A stretch of DNA of 24,065 nucleotides, taken from NCBI GenBank assembly GCA_038061815.1, contig JBBTYK010000002.1, forward strand, positions 1 to 24,065, in the 5' to 3' direction. This document shows, piece by piece, positions 1 to 7,965 of the stretch. Origin of the DNA: JBBTXJ01 sp038061815. GTDB lineage: Bacteria; Patescibacteriota; Patescibacteriia; Magasanikbacterales; JBBTXJ01. The position numbers were made by a program, and so were the translations under genes. The notes under the pieces were generated by a model that made no database searches, was not told the origin of the DNA, and saw only the letters and a list, made by a program, of their open reading frames with translations. Positions within the stretch are counted from its first letter, which is position 1, and each line of letters begins with the position of its first letter.

Positions 1-65
1 GCAAAGATGGCGCCAAAAACGCCGAAATATCCGAGTCCAATGATGATATTCTGAATGCGTTCCAT
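1..65 (-). CDS. N-terminus of a membrane protein, possibly DedA family (cut by window edge)
   Basis: Only the first 21 codons are visible. They start at the ATG complementary to 63-65 and read MERIQNIIIGLGYFGVFGAI and onward. A short polar start followed by a glycine-rich hydrophobic stretch resembles the beginning of DedA/SNARE-associated membrane proteins, which often open with a similar G-Y-x-G-V-F pattern. The start lies 3 nt after the leuS stop codon, so the two genes are probably cotranscribed and translationally coupled. With so little sequence the family name is a guess. That it is a coding start with a membrane segment is better supported. Confidence 0.4.
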   Translation of the reverse strand, partial: MERIQNIIIGLGYFGVFGAIF

Positions 66-68
66 GGG

Positions 69-3000
69 TTACAATACTACGTTGACCAACTTACCGCTCA
101 CCACAATAACCTTCTTTGGCTTCTTGCCGGAGAGCCACTTTTGAATTTTTTCTGACGCGAGCGCTTTTGCCTCTGCCTCCTTATCAGAAATGCCAACCGA
201 CACCGTTACCGTATCGCGCACCTTCCCGTTCACCTGAAGCACCAACTCAATTTCTTCTTCGCGCGCAAGTTCGGGATTATACGCGGGCCACACGGAATGC
301 GTAATACTCCCCTTTTCTCCCAGCGCCGTCCACAATTCTTCCGCTATATGCGGCGCGAACGGACTCAACAGTTGCACAAACGGCTTGAACTGTTTTTTCA
401 AAACACCGCCCGCCTTTTGCATTTCATTCGCCAATTCCATAAGCGCAGAAACGGCGGTATTAAAATGCATGGATTCAATGTCGTCCGTGACCGTGCGGAT
501 GGTTTGATGAAGAGAGCGGATTAGATCTCTCGACTCGCTCCGCTCGCTCGAGATGACGGTTTTATGAGACTGTTTCGTTTTCTTTGATGCTCGCAATGAC
601 AAACCAATAGCCCACACTTTCTGCAAAAAACGATGCACGCCGACAAGCCCTTTCGTGTCCCACTCCGCCGCCTGGTCAAACGGCCCCATAAACATTTCGT
701 ACATGCGGAACGTGTCGGCGCCATACTCCGCGACAATCTCATCCGGATTCACCACGTTCCCCTTGGATTTTGACATTTTCTCTCCGCCTTTCGCGAGGAT
801 CATGCCGTGGCTCGTGCGTTTCTCATACGGTTCTGACGTGGGCGCCGCGCCGATGTCAAACAAAAACTTATTCCAGAATCGCGAATACAACATGTGGAGC
901 GTCGCGTGCTCCATGCCGCCGTTGTACCACGTCACCGGCATCCAGTAATTCAGCGGATGCGCGAGATACTGCTTGAGAAATGCCATTTTTTCGGCGTCCG
1001 CTTTGACATCGCGTGTTTTCGGAAATTTCTCGCGCAAAAAACGGTAAAACCCAAGCATGTACACCGGCGAGATAGTGCGAAACGGCACACCCCACAACCA
1101 GCCGCGTTCCGCGCGTTCCAAATCATAGCGGTGCAACACCTGCTCTTGTCCATGACGTAAATGCGCGTACAGTTCCCCTTCAAGCGGCGTTGCCGGACAA
1201 ATTTCTATCTGGCATCCGTCTTTCTCCACGCGATTCCACCCGTTATGTTCCTCATGGATAATAAATCCGTCCGCGCGCAACACTTCAAGCAGGCGTTCAA
1301 AATCCGCGCCGCGCACGAACATATCTATGTCGTGCATGTGGCGCCACAATTTGCGGTCCAACCCGTTCAACATCATGGAACCGGCAATCCAAAACGGAAT
1401 CTCGGCAGGGCCCAACAACGTTTTGAGATGTTTCAAAAGCGCGAACAGCCGTTTATCCAAATCATTCGGCTGTATTTCATCGCGATGCCACTCCGCGTGG
1501 TCAAAAAACCGCTTGTCGCGCGGCGCGGCATAGCGCATAAAATACCAGCTGGAACCAGCCCAGTTTGGCATAGTGTCGGTTTCACGCGTGGCCGAGCCGC
1601 CGCACGCGGGACATTTGGTTTTTACCCATTTGGCAATCTTTGCGAGCGGACTCTCGCCGGTATCTGCCACTTCGTATTTTTTTATTGCAGGAAGTTTGAG
1701 CGGCAGCGCATCCTCGGGAAGCGGCATCCATCCATCGCCGTATTTGCTTTTCTCTTTGCATTTCTGGCAATGCACCATAGGAATGGGTTCCCCCCAATAG
1801 CGCTGGCGCGAAAACACCCAATCGCGCAATTTGTATTGCACTTCGCGCGAGCCGACGCCATGCTCCTCAAGCCACGCAATGATTTTCTTTTTTGCTTCCG
1901 CGGTTGCAAGTCCGTTCAAAAAATCCGATTCAATATTGTGTCCGTCGCCCAGATACGCCTCATGCAAAAACGGGCATGATTGCTCCGGATAATGCGGACA
2001 GGTGACAATCTTCATGGGGAGTTTATATTTTTTGGCGAACTCAAAATCCCGCTGGTCATGCGCGGGCACCGCCATGATGGCGCCCGTGCCATACTGCAAC
2101 GACACATAATCCGCCACCCAAATTGGAATATCCTCATCGGTGAGCGGATTTCGCGCGTGGATGCCTTTTAATTCAACGCCGGTTTTTTCTTTTGCCAAAT
2201 CCGTGCGTTCCATATCAGATTTATGACGCGCTTTTTTTACATACGCCGCCACTTCTGTACCGTTGGTAATCAATGCGCGATATTTTTCCAGCAACGGATG
2301 TTCAGGCGCAATCACCATATAGGTGGCGCCGAAAACAGTATCCGGCCGCGTGGTGAACACTTCCAAAAAATTCTGAAAATGTTCCTTGCCGAATTCCGGC
2401 TCTTTGATGTCCGGCAACGGAAATTTAATCCGCGCGCCCTCGGATCGCCCCATCCAGTTACGCTGTTGGATTTTAACCGGCTCTATGTAATCCAAATACT
2501 GCAAGTCATCAATAAGCCGGTCCGCGTATTGCGTGATGCGAAGCATCCACTGTTCTTTATCGCGCTTCTCCACCGGCCCGCCGCACCGCTCGCAGGCGTT
2601 GTTCACCACTTCTTCATTGGCCAGCCCAATTTTGCACGACGGACACCAGTTGATGGCCGCTTTTGCCTTGTACGCCAATCCCTGTTTGAACAGTTGCAGA
2701 AAAATCCATTGCGTCCAATGATAATACTCCGAGTCCGTGGTATTCACTTCACGAGACCAATCAAATCCCAGGCCGAGCATCTGCAACTGGCGTTTGAATG
2801 TCCCAATATTTTTCTTCGTGGTAACCGCCGGATGCGTGCCGGTTTTTACGGCGTACTGTTCCGCCGGCAATCCAAACGCGTCCCAACCGATGGGAAACAA
2901 CACGTTAAACCCCTCCATTCGTTTTTTGCGCGTAACCACGTCAAGCGCGGTGTAGCTGCGCGGATGCCCCACATGGAGCCCATGTCCGGACGGATAAGGA

Positions 3001-3116
3001 AATTCAATGAGGCCGTAGAACTTCGGCTTGGCGGCGTCATCGGACGCCGCAAAAACGTCATGGTCTTTCCAATACTTCTGCCACTTCTTTTCAGTTCTTT
3101 TGAAATTGTAAGGCAT
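69..3116 (-). CDS. leuS: Leucyl-tRNA synthetase with an inserted nucleotidyltransferase-like domain
   Basis: Charges tRNA-Leu with leucine in the cytoplasm. Class I signatures are present: HVGH at residues 48-51 and KMSKS at 780-784. The CP1 editing domain is recognisable (TRPDTVFGATYMVIAPEHPL and YGTGAIMAVPAHDQRDFEFA). The C-terminal anticodon-binding and tail regions follow. The protein is 1015 residues, against roughly 800-880 for typical bacterial LeuRS. Most of the excess is a block at about residues 541-719, between the SSWYFMRY and NYWMPV core segments. It looks like a nucleotidyltransferase: AGS, then D596-I-D598, and E638 as a possible third acid. A second extra stretch of about 27 residues (about 839-866) is encoded by palindromic repeat DNA. 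The E. coli-type leucine-specific insert before KMSKS is absent. I chose the ATG at 3116, because it fits the family N-terminus (MPYNFKRTEKKWQKYW) and lies just after a promoter; the frame extends upstream to 3185 without homology. Confidence 0.97.
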   Translation of the reverse strand: MPYNFKRTEKKWQKYWKDHDVFAASDDAAKPKFYGLIEFPYPSGHGLHVGHPRSYTALDVVTRKKRMEGFNVLFPIGWDAFGLPAEQYAVKTGTHPAVTTKKNIGTFKRQLQMLGLGFDWSREVNTTDSEYYHWTQWIFLQLFKQGLAYKAKAAINWCPSCKIGLANEEVVNNACERCGGPVEKRDKEQWMLRITQYADRLIDDLQYLDYIEPVKIQQRNWMGRSEGARIKFPLPDIKEPEFGKEHFQNFLEVFTTRPDTVFGATYMVIAPEHPLLEKYRALITNGTEVAAYVKKARHKSDMERTDLAKEKTGVELKGIHARNPLTDEDIPIWVADYVSLQYGTGAIMAVPAHDQRDFEFAKKYKLPMKIVTCPHYPEQSCPFLHEAYLGDGHNIESDFLNGLATAEAKKKIIAWLEEHGVGSREVQYKLRDWVFSRQRYWGEPIPMVHCQKCKEKSKYGDGWMPLPEDALPLKLPAIKKYEVADTGESPLAKIAKWVKTKCPACGGSATRETDTMPNWAGSSWYFMRYAAPRDKRFFDHAEWHRDEIQPNDLDKRLFALLKHLKTLLGPAEIPFWIAGSMMLNGLDRKLWRHMHDIDMFVRGADFERLLEVLRADGFIIHEEHNGWNRVEKDGCQIEICPATPLEGELYAHLRHGQEQVLHRYDLERAERGWLWGVPFRTISPVYMLGFYRFLREKFPKTRDVKADAEKMAFLKQYLAHPLNYWMPVTWYNGGMEHATLHMLYSRFWNKFLFDIGAAPTSEPYEKRTSHGMILAKGGEKMSKSKGNVVNPDEIVAEYGADTFRMYEMFMGPFDQAAEWDTKGLVGVHRFLQKVWAIGLSLRASKKTKQSHKTVISSERSESRDLIRSLHQTIRTVTDDIESMHFNTAVSALMELANEMQKAGGVLKKQFKPFVQLLSPFAPHIAEELWTALGEKGSITHSVWPAYNPELAREEEIELVLQVNGKVRDTVTVSVGISDKEAEAKALASEKIQKWLSGKKPKKVIVVSGKLVNVVL
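523..600. repeat. Palindromic repeat pieces inside leuS
   Basis: On the plus strand 523-557 contains AGATCTCTCGACTCGCTC followed by CGCTCGCTCGAGATGAC, a self-complementary element ending in GATGAC. 586-600 carries the partial terminus GATGCTCGCAATGAC. Read through leuS on the minus strand, they encode VISSERSESRDL and the nearby LSLRAS. Both sit in the linker between the catalytic core and the anticodon-binding helices, and the frame stays open. Similar termini occur at 3775-3810, 7981-8068, 19409-19514, 20521-20567 and 20576-20620. That this is an insertion rather than an ancestral linker is inferred from the shared repeat sequence. Confidence 0.8.
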
Positions 3117-3122
3117 AGGATT

Positions 3123-3151
3123 ATGGTACCGTATTTTTGTGCCGGTGCCAA
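3123..3151 (-). promoter_or_regulatory. Predicted leuS promoter, leaderless layout
   Basis: On the minus strand TTGGCA (3151-3146), a 17-nt spacer and TACCAT (3128-3123) fit a sigma-70-type promoter. Only 6 nt separate the -10 from the leuS ATG, so transcription would begin at or next to the start codon. It lies just downstream of the gdhA terminator, as expected for an independent unit. TACCAT is an imperfect -10. Confidence 0.5.
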
Positions 3152-3166
3152 GAGAACAACAGCAAT

Positions 3167-3241
3167 AAAAACAGCGGTAAACCACTGGCGAGCACAGGTC
3201 GGGGGGGCTGACCTATGCTCAAAACCAATGATTTACCGCTG
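3167..3241 (-). terminator. Large nested-hairpin terminator after gdhA
   Basis: Arms 3172-3181 and 3232-3241 (CAGCGGTAAA / TTTACCGCTG) pair perfectly. Pairing continues through 3182-3188 with 3225-3231, giving about 17 bp. An inner 11-bp hairpin (3190-3200 with 3210-3220) has a 9-nt loop containing seven Cs on the minus strand. Three positions that are C-A mismatches on the plus strand become G-U pairs on the minus strand, so the structure is built for minus-strand RNA. Five Us (3171-3167) follow the stem at once. This is the form of a Rho-independent terminator for the infB-trxA-gdhA operon, but larger than usual. A leuS attenuator is an alternative. Confidence 0.8.
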
Positions 3242-3271
3242 AAAGCAGCCTACCACGGACCGATAAAAATG

Positions 3272-4543
3272 TCAACTACGCCCGATTTTTGCTGAAGCAA
3301 GACGTTGAAGCGCCACGACGAATGCCGCGGTGCGAAGGTTCGTCCCCCGTTCCTGCGCCAACTTCCAGATGGCGAAAAAATTGTTAGTCATGATTGGTTT
3401 GAGTTTTGAAAATACCTGTTCTTCACTCCAGTGTTCCCCTTTGATGTTCTGGTCCCATTCAAAATACGACACGGTGACGCCGCCGGCGTTCGCGAGCACG
3501 TCCGGCACCACCGTAATGCCGCGTTCTTGCAGTATTGCATCCGCTTCCGGCGTAGTGGGGCCGTTGGCAAGTTCAAGCGCCACTTTCGCTTTGATGCGCG
3601 CGGCGTTGTCTTTGGTGATGACATTCTCAAGGGCGGCGGGAATGAGCACATCACAGTCGGTTTCCAGCAACTGCTCATTGGTTACTGTTTCGGTTTCAGG
3701 GAAACCGACGACGGTGCCGTATTGTTTTTTAAAATTAAGAATTGCACTTGGATCAAGGCCACTGTAATGCGTACGAGATCCTTCGTCCGCTGCGGCGGAC
3801 TCAGGATGACGCACGCCGCCCTGCGAATCCGAGACCGCGACAATCTGCATGCCTGCCGCATGGCACAACGTGGCCATCACGCTGCCGGCATTGCCGAAAC
3901 CCTGAATGGCCACGCGCGCATTGTCAATGGGCAGACCAATTTTTTCCAGCGCGGCCTGCAACACGTAAAAACCTCCCTGCGCCGTTGCCGTATCGCGGCC
4001 TTCGCTTCCGCCGTCAGAAACCGGTTTACCGGTTACCACCGCGCGGCATGTCGGACTAGGCGCCAATTTGCAATACTCATCCGCAAACCATGTCATAATT
4101 TGCGGCGTTGTGTTCACATCCGGAGCCGGCACATCAACGGTCGGACCCACAAAATCTTTTATCGCCTGCGCATACCCGCGTGTGAGACGTTCCAATTCTC
4201 CCGGAGACAATTCTTTTGGATTCACGATAACGCCGCCCTTGCCGCCGCCCATTGGAATATCCACCACCGCGGTTTTAATCGTCATCCAAAATGCCAGCGC
4301 TTTCACCTCATCTAAATCCACATTTGCATGATACCGAATGCCGCCCTTGTACGGCCCGCGCCATGAGTTGTACTGCACGCGATATCCCTTGAACACTTTT
4401 TGTGTTCGGTCATCCATGGCCACCGGAATATCGCATTCGCGAATGTGTTCCGGAACGTGGAGGGCATCAACAATAGCCGGGTCAATTCCGGCTATTCCGG
4501 CGGCAGTGTCAAGCTGCTGCATGGCATTTTGGAAGGCGGACAT
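3272..4543 (-). CDS. gdhA: Glutamate dehydrogenase (Glu/Leu/Phe/Val dehydrogenase family)
   Basis: Interconverts glutamate with 2-oxoglutarate and ammonia using NAD(P), in the cytosol. The 423-residue protein has the family hallmarks: GPYKGGIRYH (about 63-72), the catalytic-lysine segment IPMGGGKGG (K102), the catalytic aspartate in APDVNT (D142), and the Rossmann motif IQGFGNAG (about 213-220). Length matches hexameric GDHs, except for about 14 extra residues near 245-259 (RHPESAAADEGSRT) encoded by a palindromic repeat in the Rossmann domain. I chose the ATG at 4543 because it fits the family start and lies 2 nt past the stop of the upstream gene, suggesting translational coupling. It is the last gene of the infB-trxA-lipoprotein-gdhA run. 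Cofactor choice (NAD or NADP) cannot be told safely. Confidence 0.95.
   Translation of the reverse strand: MSAFQNAMQQLDTAAGIAGIDPAIVDALHVPEHIRECDIPVAMDDRTQKVFKGYRVQYNSWRGPYKGGIRYHANVDLDEVKALAFWMTIKTAVVDIPMGGGKGGVIVNPKELSPGELERLTRGYAQAIKDFVGPTVDVPAPDVNTTPQIMTWFADEYCKLAPSPTCRAVVTGKPVSDGGSEGRDTATAQGGFYVLQAALEKIGLPIDNARVAIQGFGNAGSVMATLCHAAGMQIVAVSDSQGGVRHPESAAADEGSRTHYSGLDPSAILNFKKQYGTVVGFPETETVTNEQLLETDCDVLIPAALENVITKDNAARIKAKVALELANGPTTPEADAILQERGITVVPDVLANAGGVTVSYFEWDQNIKGEHWSEEQVFSKLKPIMTNNFFAIWKLAQERGTNLRTAAFVVALQRLASAKIGRS
3775..3810. repeat. Palindromic repeat inside gdhA
   Basis: GAGATCCTTCGTCCGC then TGCGGCGGACTCAGGATGAC forms a hairpin (GTCCGC/GCGGAC core, ATCCT/AGGAT outer arms). The element at 20576-20620 begins with the same GAGATCCTTCG and ends in CTCAGGATGA. 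In gdhA it is read in frame on the minus strand. The family normally has a short turn here, so this looks like a repeat that landed in a surface loop without breaking the gene. Confidence 0.8.
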
Positions 4544-4545
4544 AG

Positions 4546-5559
4546 TTATGGCGAAATACGATCCAGGCCGCTCATTGTGTATTTGTACCATCCGGGCCGA
4601 AGAAGTTGCGAGCTAGCGGCATCGAAATCATCGTTCCGTGACTGCCACACGGCGGTATTGGATTCAATGCAAAAGGATATCTCAAACGCTCCCTTGTTTT
4701 CATACCCGTACGGCGCCTGGGTGCCACACAGTTGGGTATTAAACTGGGCGTCCGGCGCGGGCGGAATGCACGTAACGCCGGGAAGCGTGCCGCATTCCGA
4801 TAATGGCACGTTGCGAAAATTGTTGTTCAGCTCATCGGCACCGTACACCCAATCCGCGCCCTTGGTGCCAAGGAGCCATTTGCCAGAAACCTGCGGCGCC
4901 ACATGGCCTTCACTTAAAATAACGTTGGACAAAAACGGAATAATGATGCCCTGAACGGCGGCTAAGCGTTCCTCGTCGCGCAATCGCGCGGCGCGTTCGC
5001 GAGAATCCCATCCGGCGTCCGTCGCCTCATAGAGCGCCGCCGCGCTTACCTCGCGTTCTTTGTTTGAAAACCACGTCTCCGGAAACACCAAACCGCCAAA
5101 CTGATACTGCGGCAGCCACGATGATGGAATCTCTTTAATCTTGCTTGTCCATTCGCGGCCGAAATGTTTTGCCGCCGCCCCCTCATTCGCAATGGGCCGC
5201 AATACGCGGCTGCGCGTCACCACGTACACCGCCGAATCATCCGGCACTTTGAGCAACGTGCCGGGCGCATACGGAACGGTGCCGAGAAGCGGCAAGAGCG
5301 ATAATTTCGCGCCGGTCATGTACGTTACCACGGTGTTCGCCATGCCCCACGACGCTTTGATATCCTCCCGCGGAACGACCCATCGCGTACCGGCGCTTGC
5401 GGTTCCGTCCGATGCGATGACGGCATCGCGGATATAGTACGGAAAATCCCCATCGCACTTTGCCAAAAACGGGTCGGCCGCGCATGCCGCAACAAGCGGC
5501 ACCGCAACGGCAAACACACCAAAGAGCAAGAGCCCTCCTATGGCATAAAAAATACGCAT
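4546..5559 (-). CDS. Secreted or lipid-anchored protein, possibly pilin-like C-terminal part; function unknown
   Basis: 337 residues starting with a clear export signal (RIFYAIGGLLLFGVFAVAVPLVAAC). VAAC with Cys26 fits a lipobox, so it may be a lipoprotein; signal peptidase I cleavage is also possible. Residues about 95-150 (GTLLKVPDDSAVYVV ... LRPIANEGAAAKHFG) resemble short repeats seen in CPR surface proteins that start with a (G)xLLK...VY pattern. The later stretch RDEERLAAVQGIIIPFL and the C-terminal cysteine-bearing segments (LCGTQAPYGY, FEISFCIES) recall the globular part of type IV pilin-like proteins. These resemblances are by eye only. It lies between trxA (17 nt) and gdhA (2 nt overlap-free gap), so it is cotranscribed with them. 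Several cysteines and the neighbouring thioredoxin hint at disulfides, but Trx is cytoplasmic, so a functional link is not implied. Confidence 0.75.
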   Translation of the reverse strand: MRIFYAIGGLLLFGVFAVAVPLVAACAADPFLAKCDGDFPYYIRDAVIASDGTASAGTRWVVPREDIKASWGMANTVVTYMTGAKLSLLPLLGTVPYAPGTLLKVPDDSAVYVVTRSRVLRPIANEGAAAKHFGREWTSKIKEIPSSWLPQYQFGGLVFPETWFSNKEREVSAAALYEATDAGWDSRERAARLRDEERLAAVQGIIIPFLSNVILSEGHVAPQVSGKWLLGTKGADWVYGADELNNNFRNVPLSECGTLPGVTCIPPAPDAQFNTQLCGTQAPYGYENKGAFEISFCIESNTAVWQSRNDDFDAASSQLLRPGWYKYTMSGLDRISP

Positions 5560-5576
5560 AGTGCTCTCACCTTATC

Positions 5577-5897
5577 CTACCCCGTGTTCTTTGACAAGAG
5601 CTCCTCAAGTTTCATTTTTCCGATGCTCCCGACCATTTTATCCGCTTCTTTCCCGCCGCGAAACAAAATAAATGTCGGGATGCTGATAATGCCGTACCGC
5701 GCGGCGACATCGCCGTTGTCGTCAACGTTCAATTTGCCGATTTTCACACCTTTATCTTTGTATTCCTCCGCCAACGCTTCAATTACGGGCCCCATCTGAA
5801 TGCACGGCCCGCACCACGAAGCCCAAAAATCCACGAGCACCGGCACGTCGCTTTGCAATACTTCTTTATCAAAATTATCGGTGGTGAGTTCCAACAT
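5577..5897 (-). CDS. trxA: Thioredoxin
   Basis: Small cytoplasmic protein-disulfide reductase. The 106-residue product has the active site WCGPC at residues 28-32, the cis-proline segment SIPTFILF, and the usual FWASWCGPC approach strand. Length is normal. It starts 10 nt after the infB stop and is followed by the secreted protein gene after 17 nt, so it should be expressed from the infB promoter. No thioredoxin reductase gene is visible in the window. Confidence 0.96.
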   Translation of the reverse strand: MLELTTDNFDKEVLQSDVPVLVDFWASWCGPCIQMGPVIEALAEEYKDKGVKIGKLNVDDNGDVAARYGIISIPTFILFRGGKEADKMVGSIGKMKLEELLSKNTG

Positions 5898-5907
5898 AGC
5901 TGGATTT

Positions 5908-7926
5908 TTAAACTAACACCTTTTTCTTTTCTGTGACCATGTAAAACTCCAGCGCATCGCCCTCCTGCGCCTCCGCGCGCCCTTCAATACCGACGCCACA
6001 CTCGGAACCTGACGCAACGCTCTTCGTCGCAGAGCGCCCCATTTGCAAACTCGCGAGTTTTGCTTCTCCGACAATTTCACCTTTCCGCATCACGCGCGCG
6101 TGCAGACCGGATACTATCGTACCATTTTCTACGCGAATGCCAAGAGTCTGCGATTTTTTCTCGGTGCGAAATATTTTCAACACCACCGCGCGCGCCACGG
6201 CAGTCTCCACTTTTTCGGCGCCCAGAGTCTGCTCCAATTCCGCGCGGACAAATTTCAACAAATCGTAAATCACGTCATACCGATTGAATACCACCTTCTC
6301 TTCGCGCATCAGTTCATCCGCAATCGGCGTAGGGTTCACCTTGAATCCCAGCAAAAATGCCTCGGCGGCCTTTGCGCGATGCACGTCATCATCCGTGATA
6401 TTCCCTAATCCTTTCCCCACCACGCGCACGCCGATTTCCGCGTACTGCATCTTCTCAAGCTCGCCCAAAATCGCCTCCAGCGAACCGAGCATGTCCGCTT
6501 TCACGAACAGCGCCACATGCTTTTTGCCTTCTGCGCCTTCGGTTTCCGGCATCGTGGCCGTAACGCTCGCCCGCTCCGCGCCGCGCTGTGCCGTGCGTTT
6601 TTGTTTAATATCAATGACCGTCGCATCCGCCGCGCGTTCCACATCCAAAATATCACCAACATCCGGCGCCACTTTGAACCCCAAAATCTTCACAGGCATG
6701 GACGGCGCGGCTTCTGTGACATCAGCGCCCCTATAATCTTTCATGGCACGCGCCTTCCCGTAGATTTCATGCTCCACCACGAGCGGGTCGCCGATATGCA
6801 GCGTCCCCGCTTGCACGAGCACCGTTGCCACCGGCCCTTCGCCCTTGTCCACGTGTGATTCAATAATCGTGCCGATGGCCGGACGGTTGTGCGGCGCGCG
6901 AATCGTCTCCGCGTTCAAATCCGCAACCAGCAACAGCACATCAAGCAGTTTATCTATATTCATTTTCTCGCGCGCGGAAATGGGCACCATGGGCACAGTG
7001 CCGCCCCACTCCTCCGGTTGAACCCCGCGCTGTGAGAGTTCGGTTTTCACTTTATCCGGATTTGCGTCTTCTTTGTCAATTTTGTTAATCGCAACCACGA
7101 ACGGCAATTTCGCCGCTTGAATAATCTGCAGCGCTTCCAACGTCTGCGGTTGCACGCCGTCATCGGCCGCCACCACTAAAATGGCGATGTCCGCCACCTT
7201 CGCGCCGCGTGAACGCATCACGGTGAATGCCTCATGGCCCGGCGTGTCAATGAAGGTAATCGCGCGCGTGCTGCCGTCTTTTGAACGCCAGACGGTTTGA
7301 TACGCGCCGATGTGCTGCGTAATGCCGCCGCTCTCGCCTTCCATGATGTGCGTACGGCGAACCGCGTCCAGCAACTTCGTCTTTCCATGGTCAACGTGTC
7401 CCATCACGACCACCACCGGCGCGCGCGGTTCACCAGCGGCTGCGCCATCGCCCTCAAGCACTTCAACAAGACGCGATTGGCTGGCGGTATCGGTGCCGAC
7501 GGCGGCTGCGGCTTCCGCCTGTACCTGAAATCCGAGGTCGCCGGCCACTATGGTTGCCGTGTCGCGGTCAATGCGTTCGTTCTGCGATGCGAGCACGCCG
7601 CTCTTCATAAGCTCTGCGACGACGCGCGTTACGGGCAGTCCGAGCCGTTCCGCAAACTCGCGCACGGTCAACACCGCCGGAATGACGATAGCGGCGCCGG
7701 ATTCGCGGCGCGCACCCACCTCCCGTTCCTTCTGCGCATCGCGAGCCACTGCTGCGCGACGGCGCAATTCTCGCTGAATGGACGGCCACTGGTTCATGAT
7801 TTGCTGCGCCACGCGATTATCCACTTTCACTGCGCGGGCGCCAATGCCAAAACCGAACTGCGGTAGCGCTTCCAACAGTTCACGCGGATTTGACCGGAGC
7901 CGTCGTGCGAGTTCGGATACGTTCAT
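5908..7926 (-). CDS. infB: Translation initiation factor IF-2
   Basis: GTPase that brings initiator tRNA to the 30S subunit and promotes subunit joining. 672 residues, shorter than the E. coli protein (890), because the N-terminal region is reduced. Two IF2_N-like helical modules are visible (VSELARRLRSNPRELLEAL near 3-21 and LTVREFAERLGLPVTRVVAEL near 86-106). The G domain has G1 GHVDHGKT (176-183), the switch segment GGITQHIGAYQ, G3 DTPGHE (227-232), G4 NKID (281-284) and SARE. Domains II, III and IV follow to the C-terminus. The ATG at 7926 was chosen because an in-frame extension to 8136 runs through palindromic repeat DNA with no homology and would swallow the promoter. First gene of the operon that ends with gdhA. 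Confidence 0.97.
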   Translation of the reverse strand: MNVSELARRLRSNPRELLEALPQFGFGIGARAVKVDNRVAQQIMNQWPSIQRELRRRAAVARDAQKEREVGARRESGAAIVIPAVLTVREFAERLGLPVTRVVAELMKSGVLASQNERIDRDTATIVAGDLGFQVQAEAAAAVGTDTASQSRLVEVLEGDGAAAGEPRAPVVVVMGHVDHGKTKLLDAVRRTHIMEGESGGITQHIGAYQTVWRSKDGSTRAITFIDTPGHEAFTVMRSRGAKVADIAILVVAADDGVQPQTLEALQIIQAAKLPFVVAINKIDKEDANPDKVKTELSQRGVQPEEWGGTVPMVPISAREKMNIDKLLDVLLLVADLNAETIRAPHNRPAIGTIIESHVDKGEGPVATVLVQAGTLHIGDPLVVEHEIYGKARAMKDYRGADVTEAAPSMPVKILGFKVAPDVGDILDVERAADATVIDIKQKRTAQRGAERASVTATMPETEGAEGKKHVALFVKADMLGSLEAILGELEKMQYAEIGVRVVGKGLGNITDDDVHRAKAAEAFLLGFKVNPTPIADELMREEKVVFNRYDVIYDLLKFVRAELEQTLGAEKVETAVARAVVLKIFRTEKKSQTLGIRVENGTIVSGLHARVMRKGEIVGEAKLASLQMGRSATKSVASGSECGVGIEGRAEAQEGDALEFYMVTEKKKVLV

Positions 7927-7936
7927 AAGTGTCCGC

Positions 7937-7965
7937 AGTATAGCGAAAATTGACATACCCGTCAA
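7937..7965 (-). promoter_or_regulatory. infB operon promoter
   Basis: On the minus strand TTGACG (7965-7960), a 17-nt spacer and TATACT (7942-7937) make a near-consensus sigma-70-type promoter. The ATG is 10 nt beyond the -10, so the leader would be only a few nucleotides. The -35 hexamer lies within one arm of the 7951-7984 palindrome, so that element supplies part of the promoter. Confidence 0.75.

Noticed and set aside
3117..3185. Upstream extension of leuS (23 more residues, cysteine-rich)
   Set aside because: It crosses the predicted promoter and the end of the terminator T-run and has no LeuRS character. The MPYNF start fits the family.
3167..3241. T-box riboswitch for leuS
   Set aside because: No specifier loop or T-box sequence (UGGN-type antiterminator bulge) is seen. 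A terminator for the gdhA operon explains the structure.
2223..3242. Long plus-strand open frame (339 codons) opposite leuS
   Set aside because: It is the antisense shadow of a clear LeuRS, with no domain and a composition typical of reversed GC-rich coding DNA. Similar long frames opposite gdhA (3431-4315) and at 1161-1979 were rejected for the same reason.
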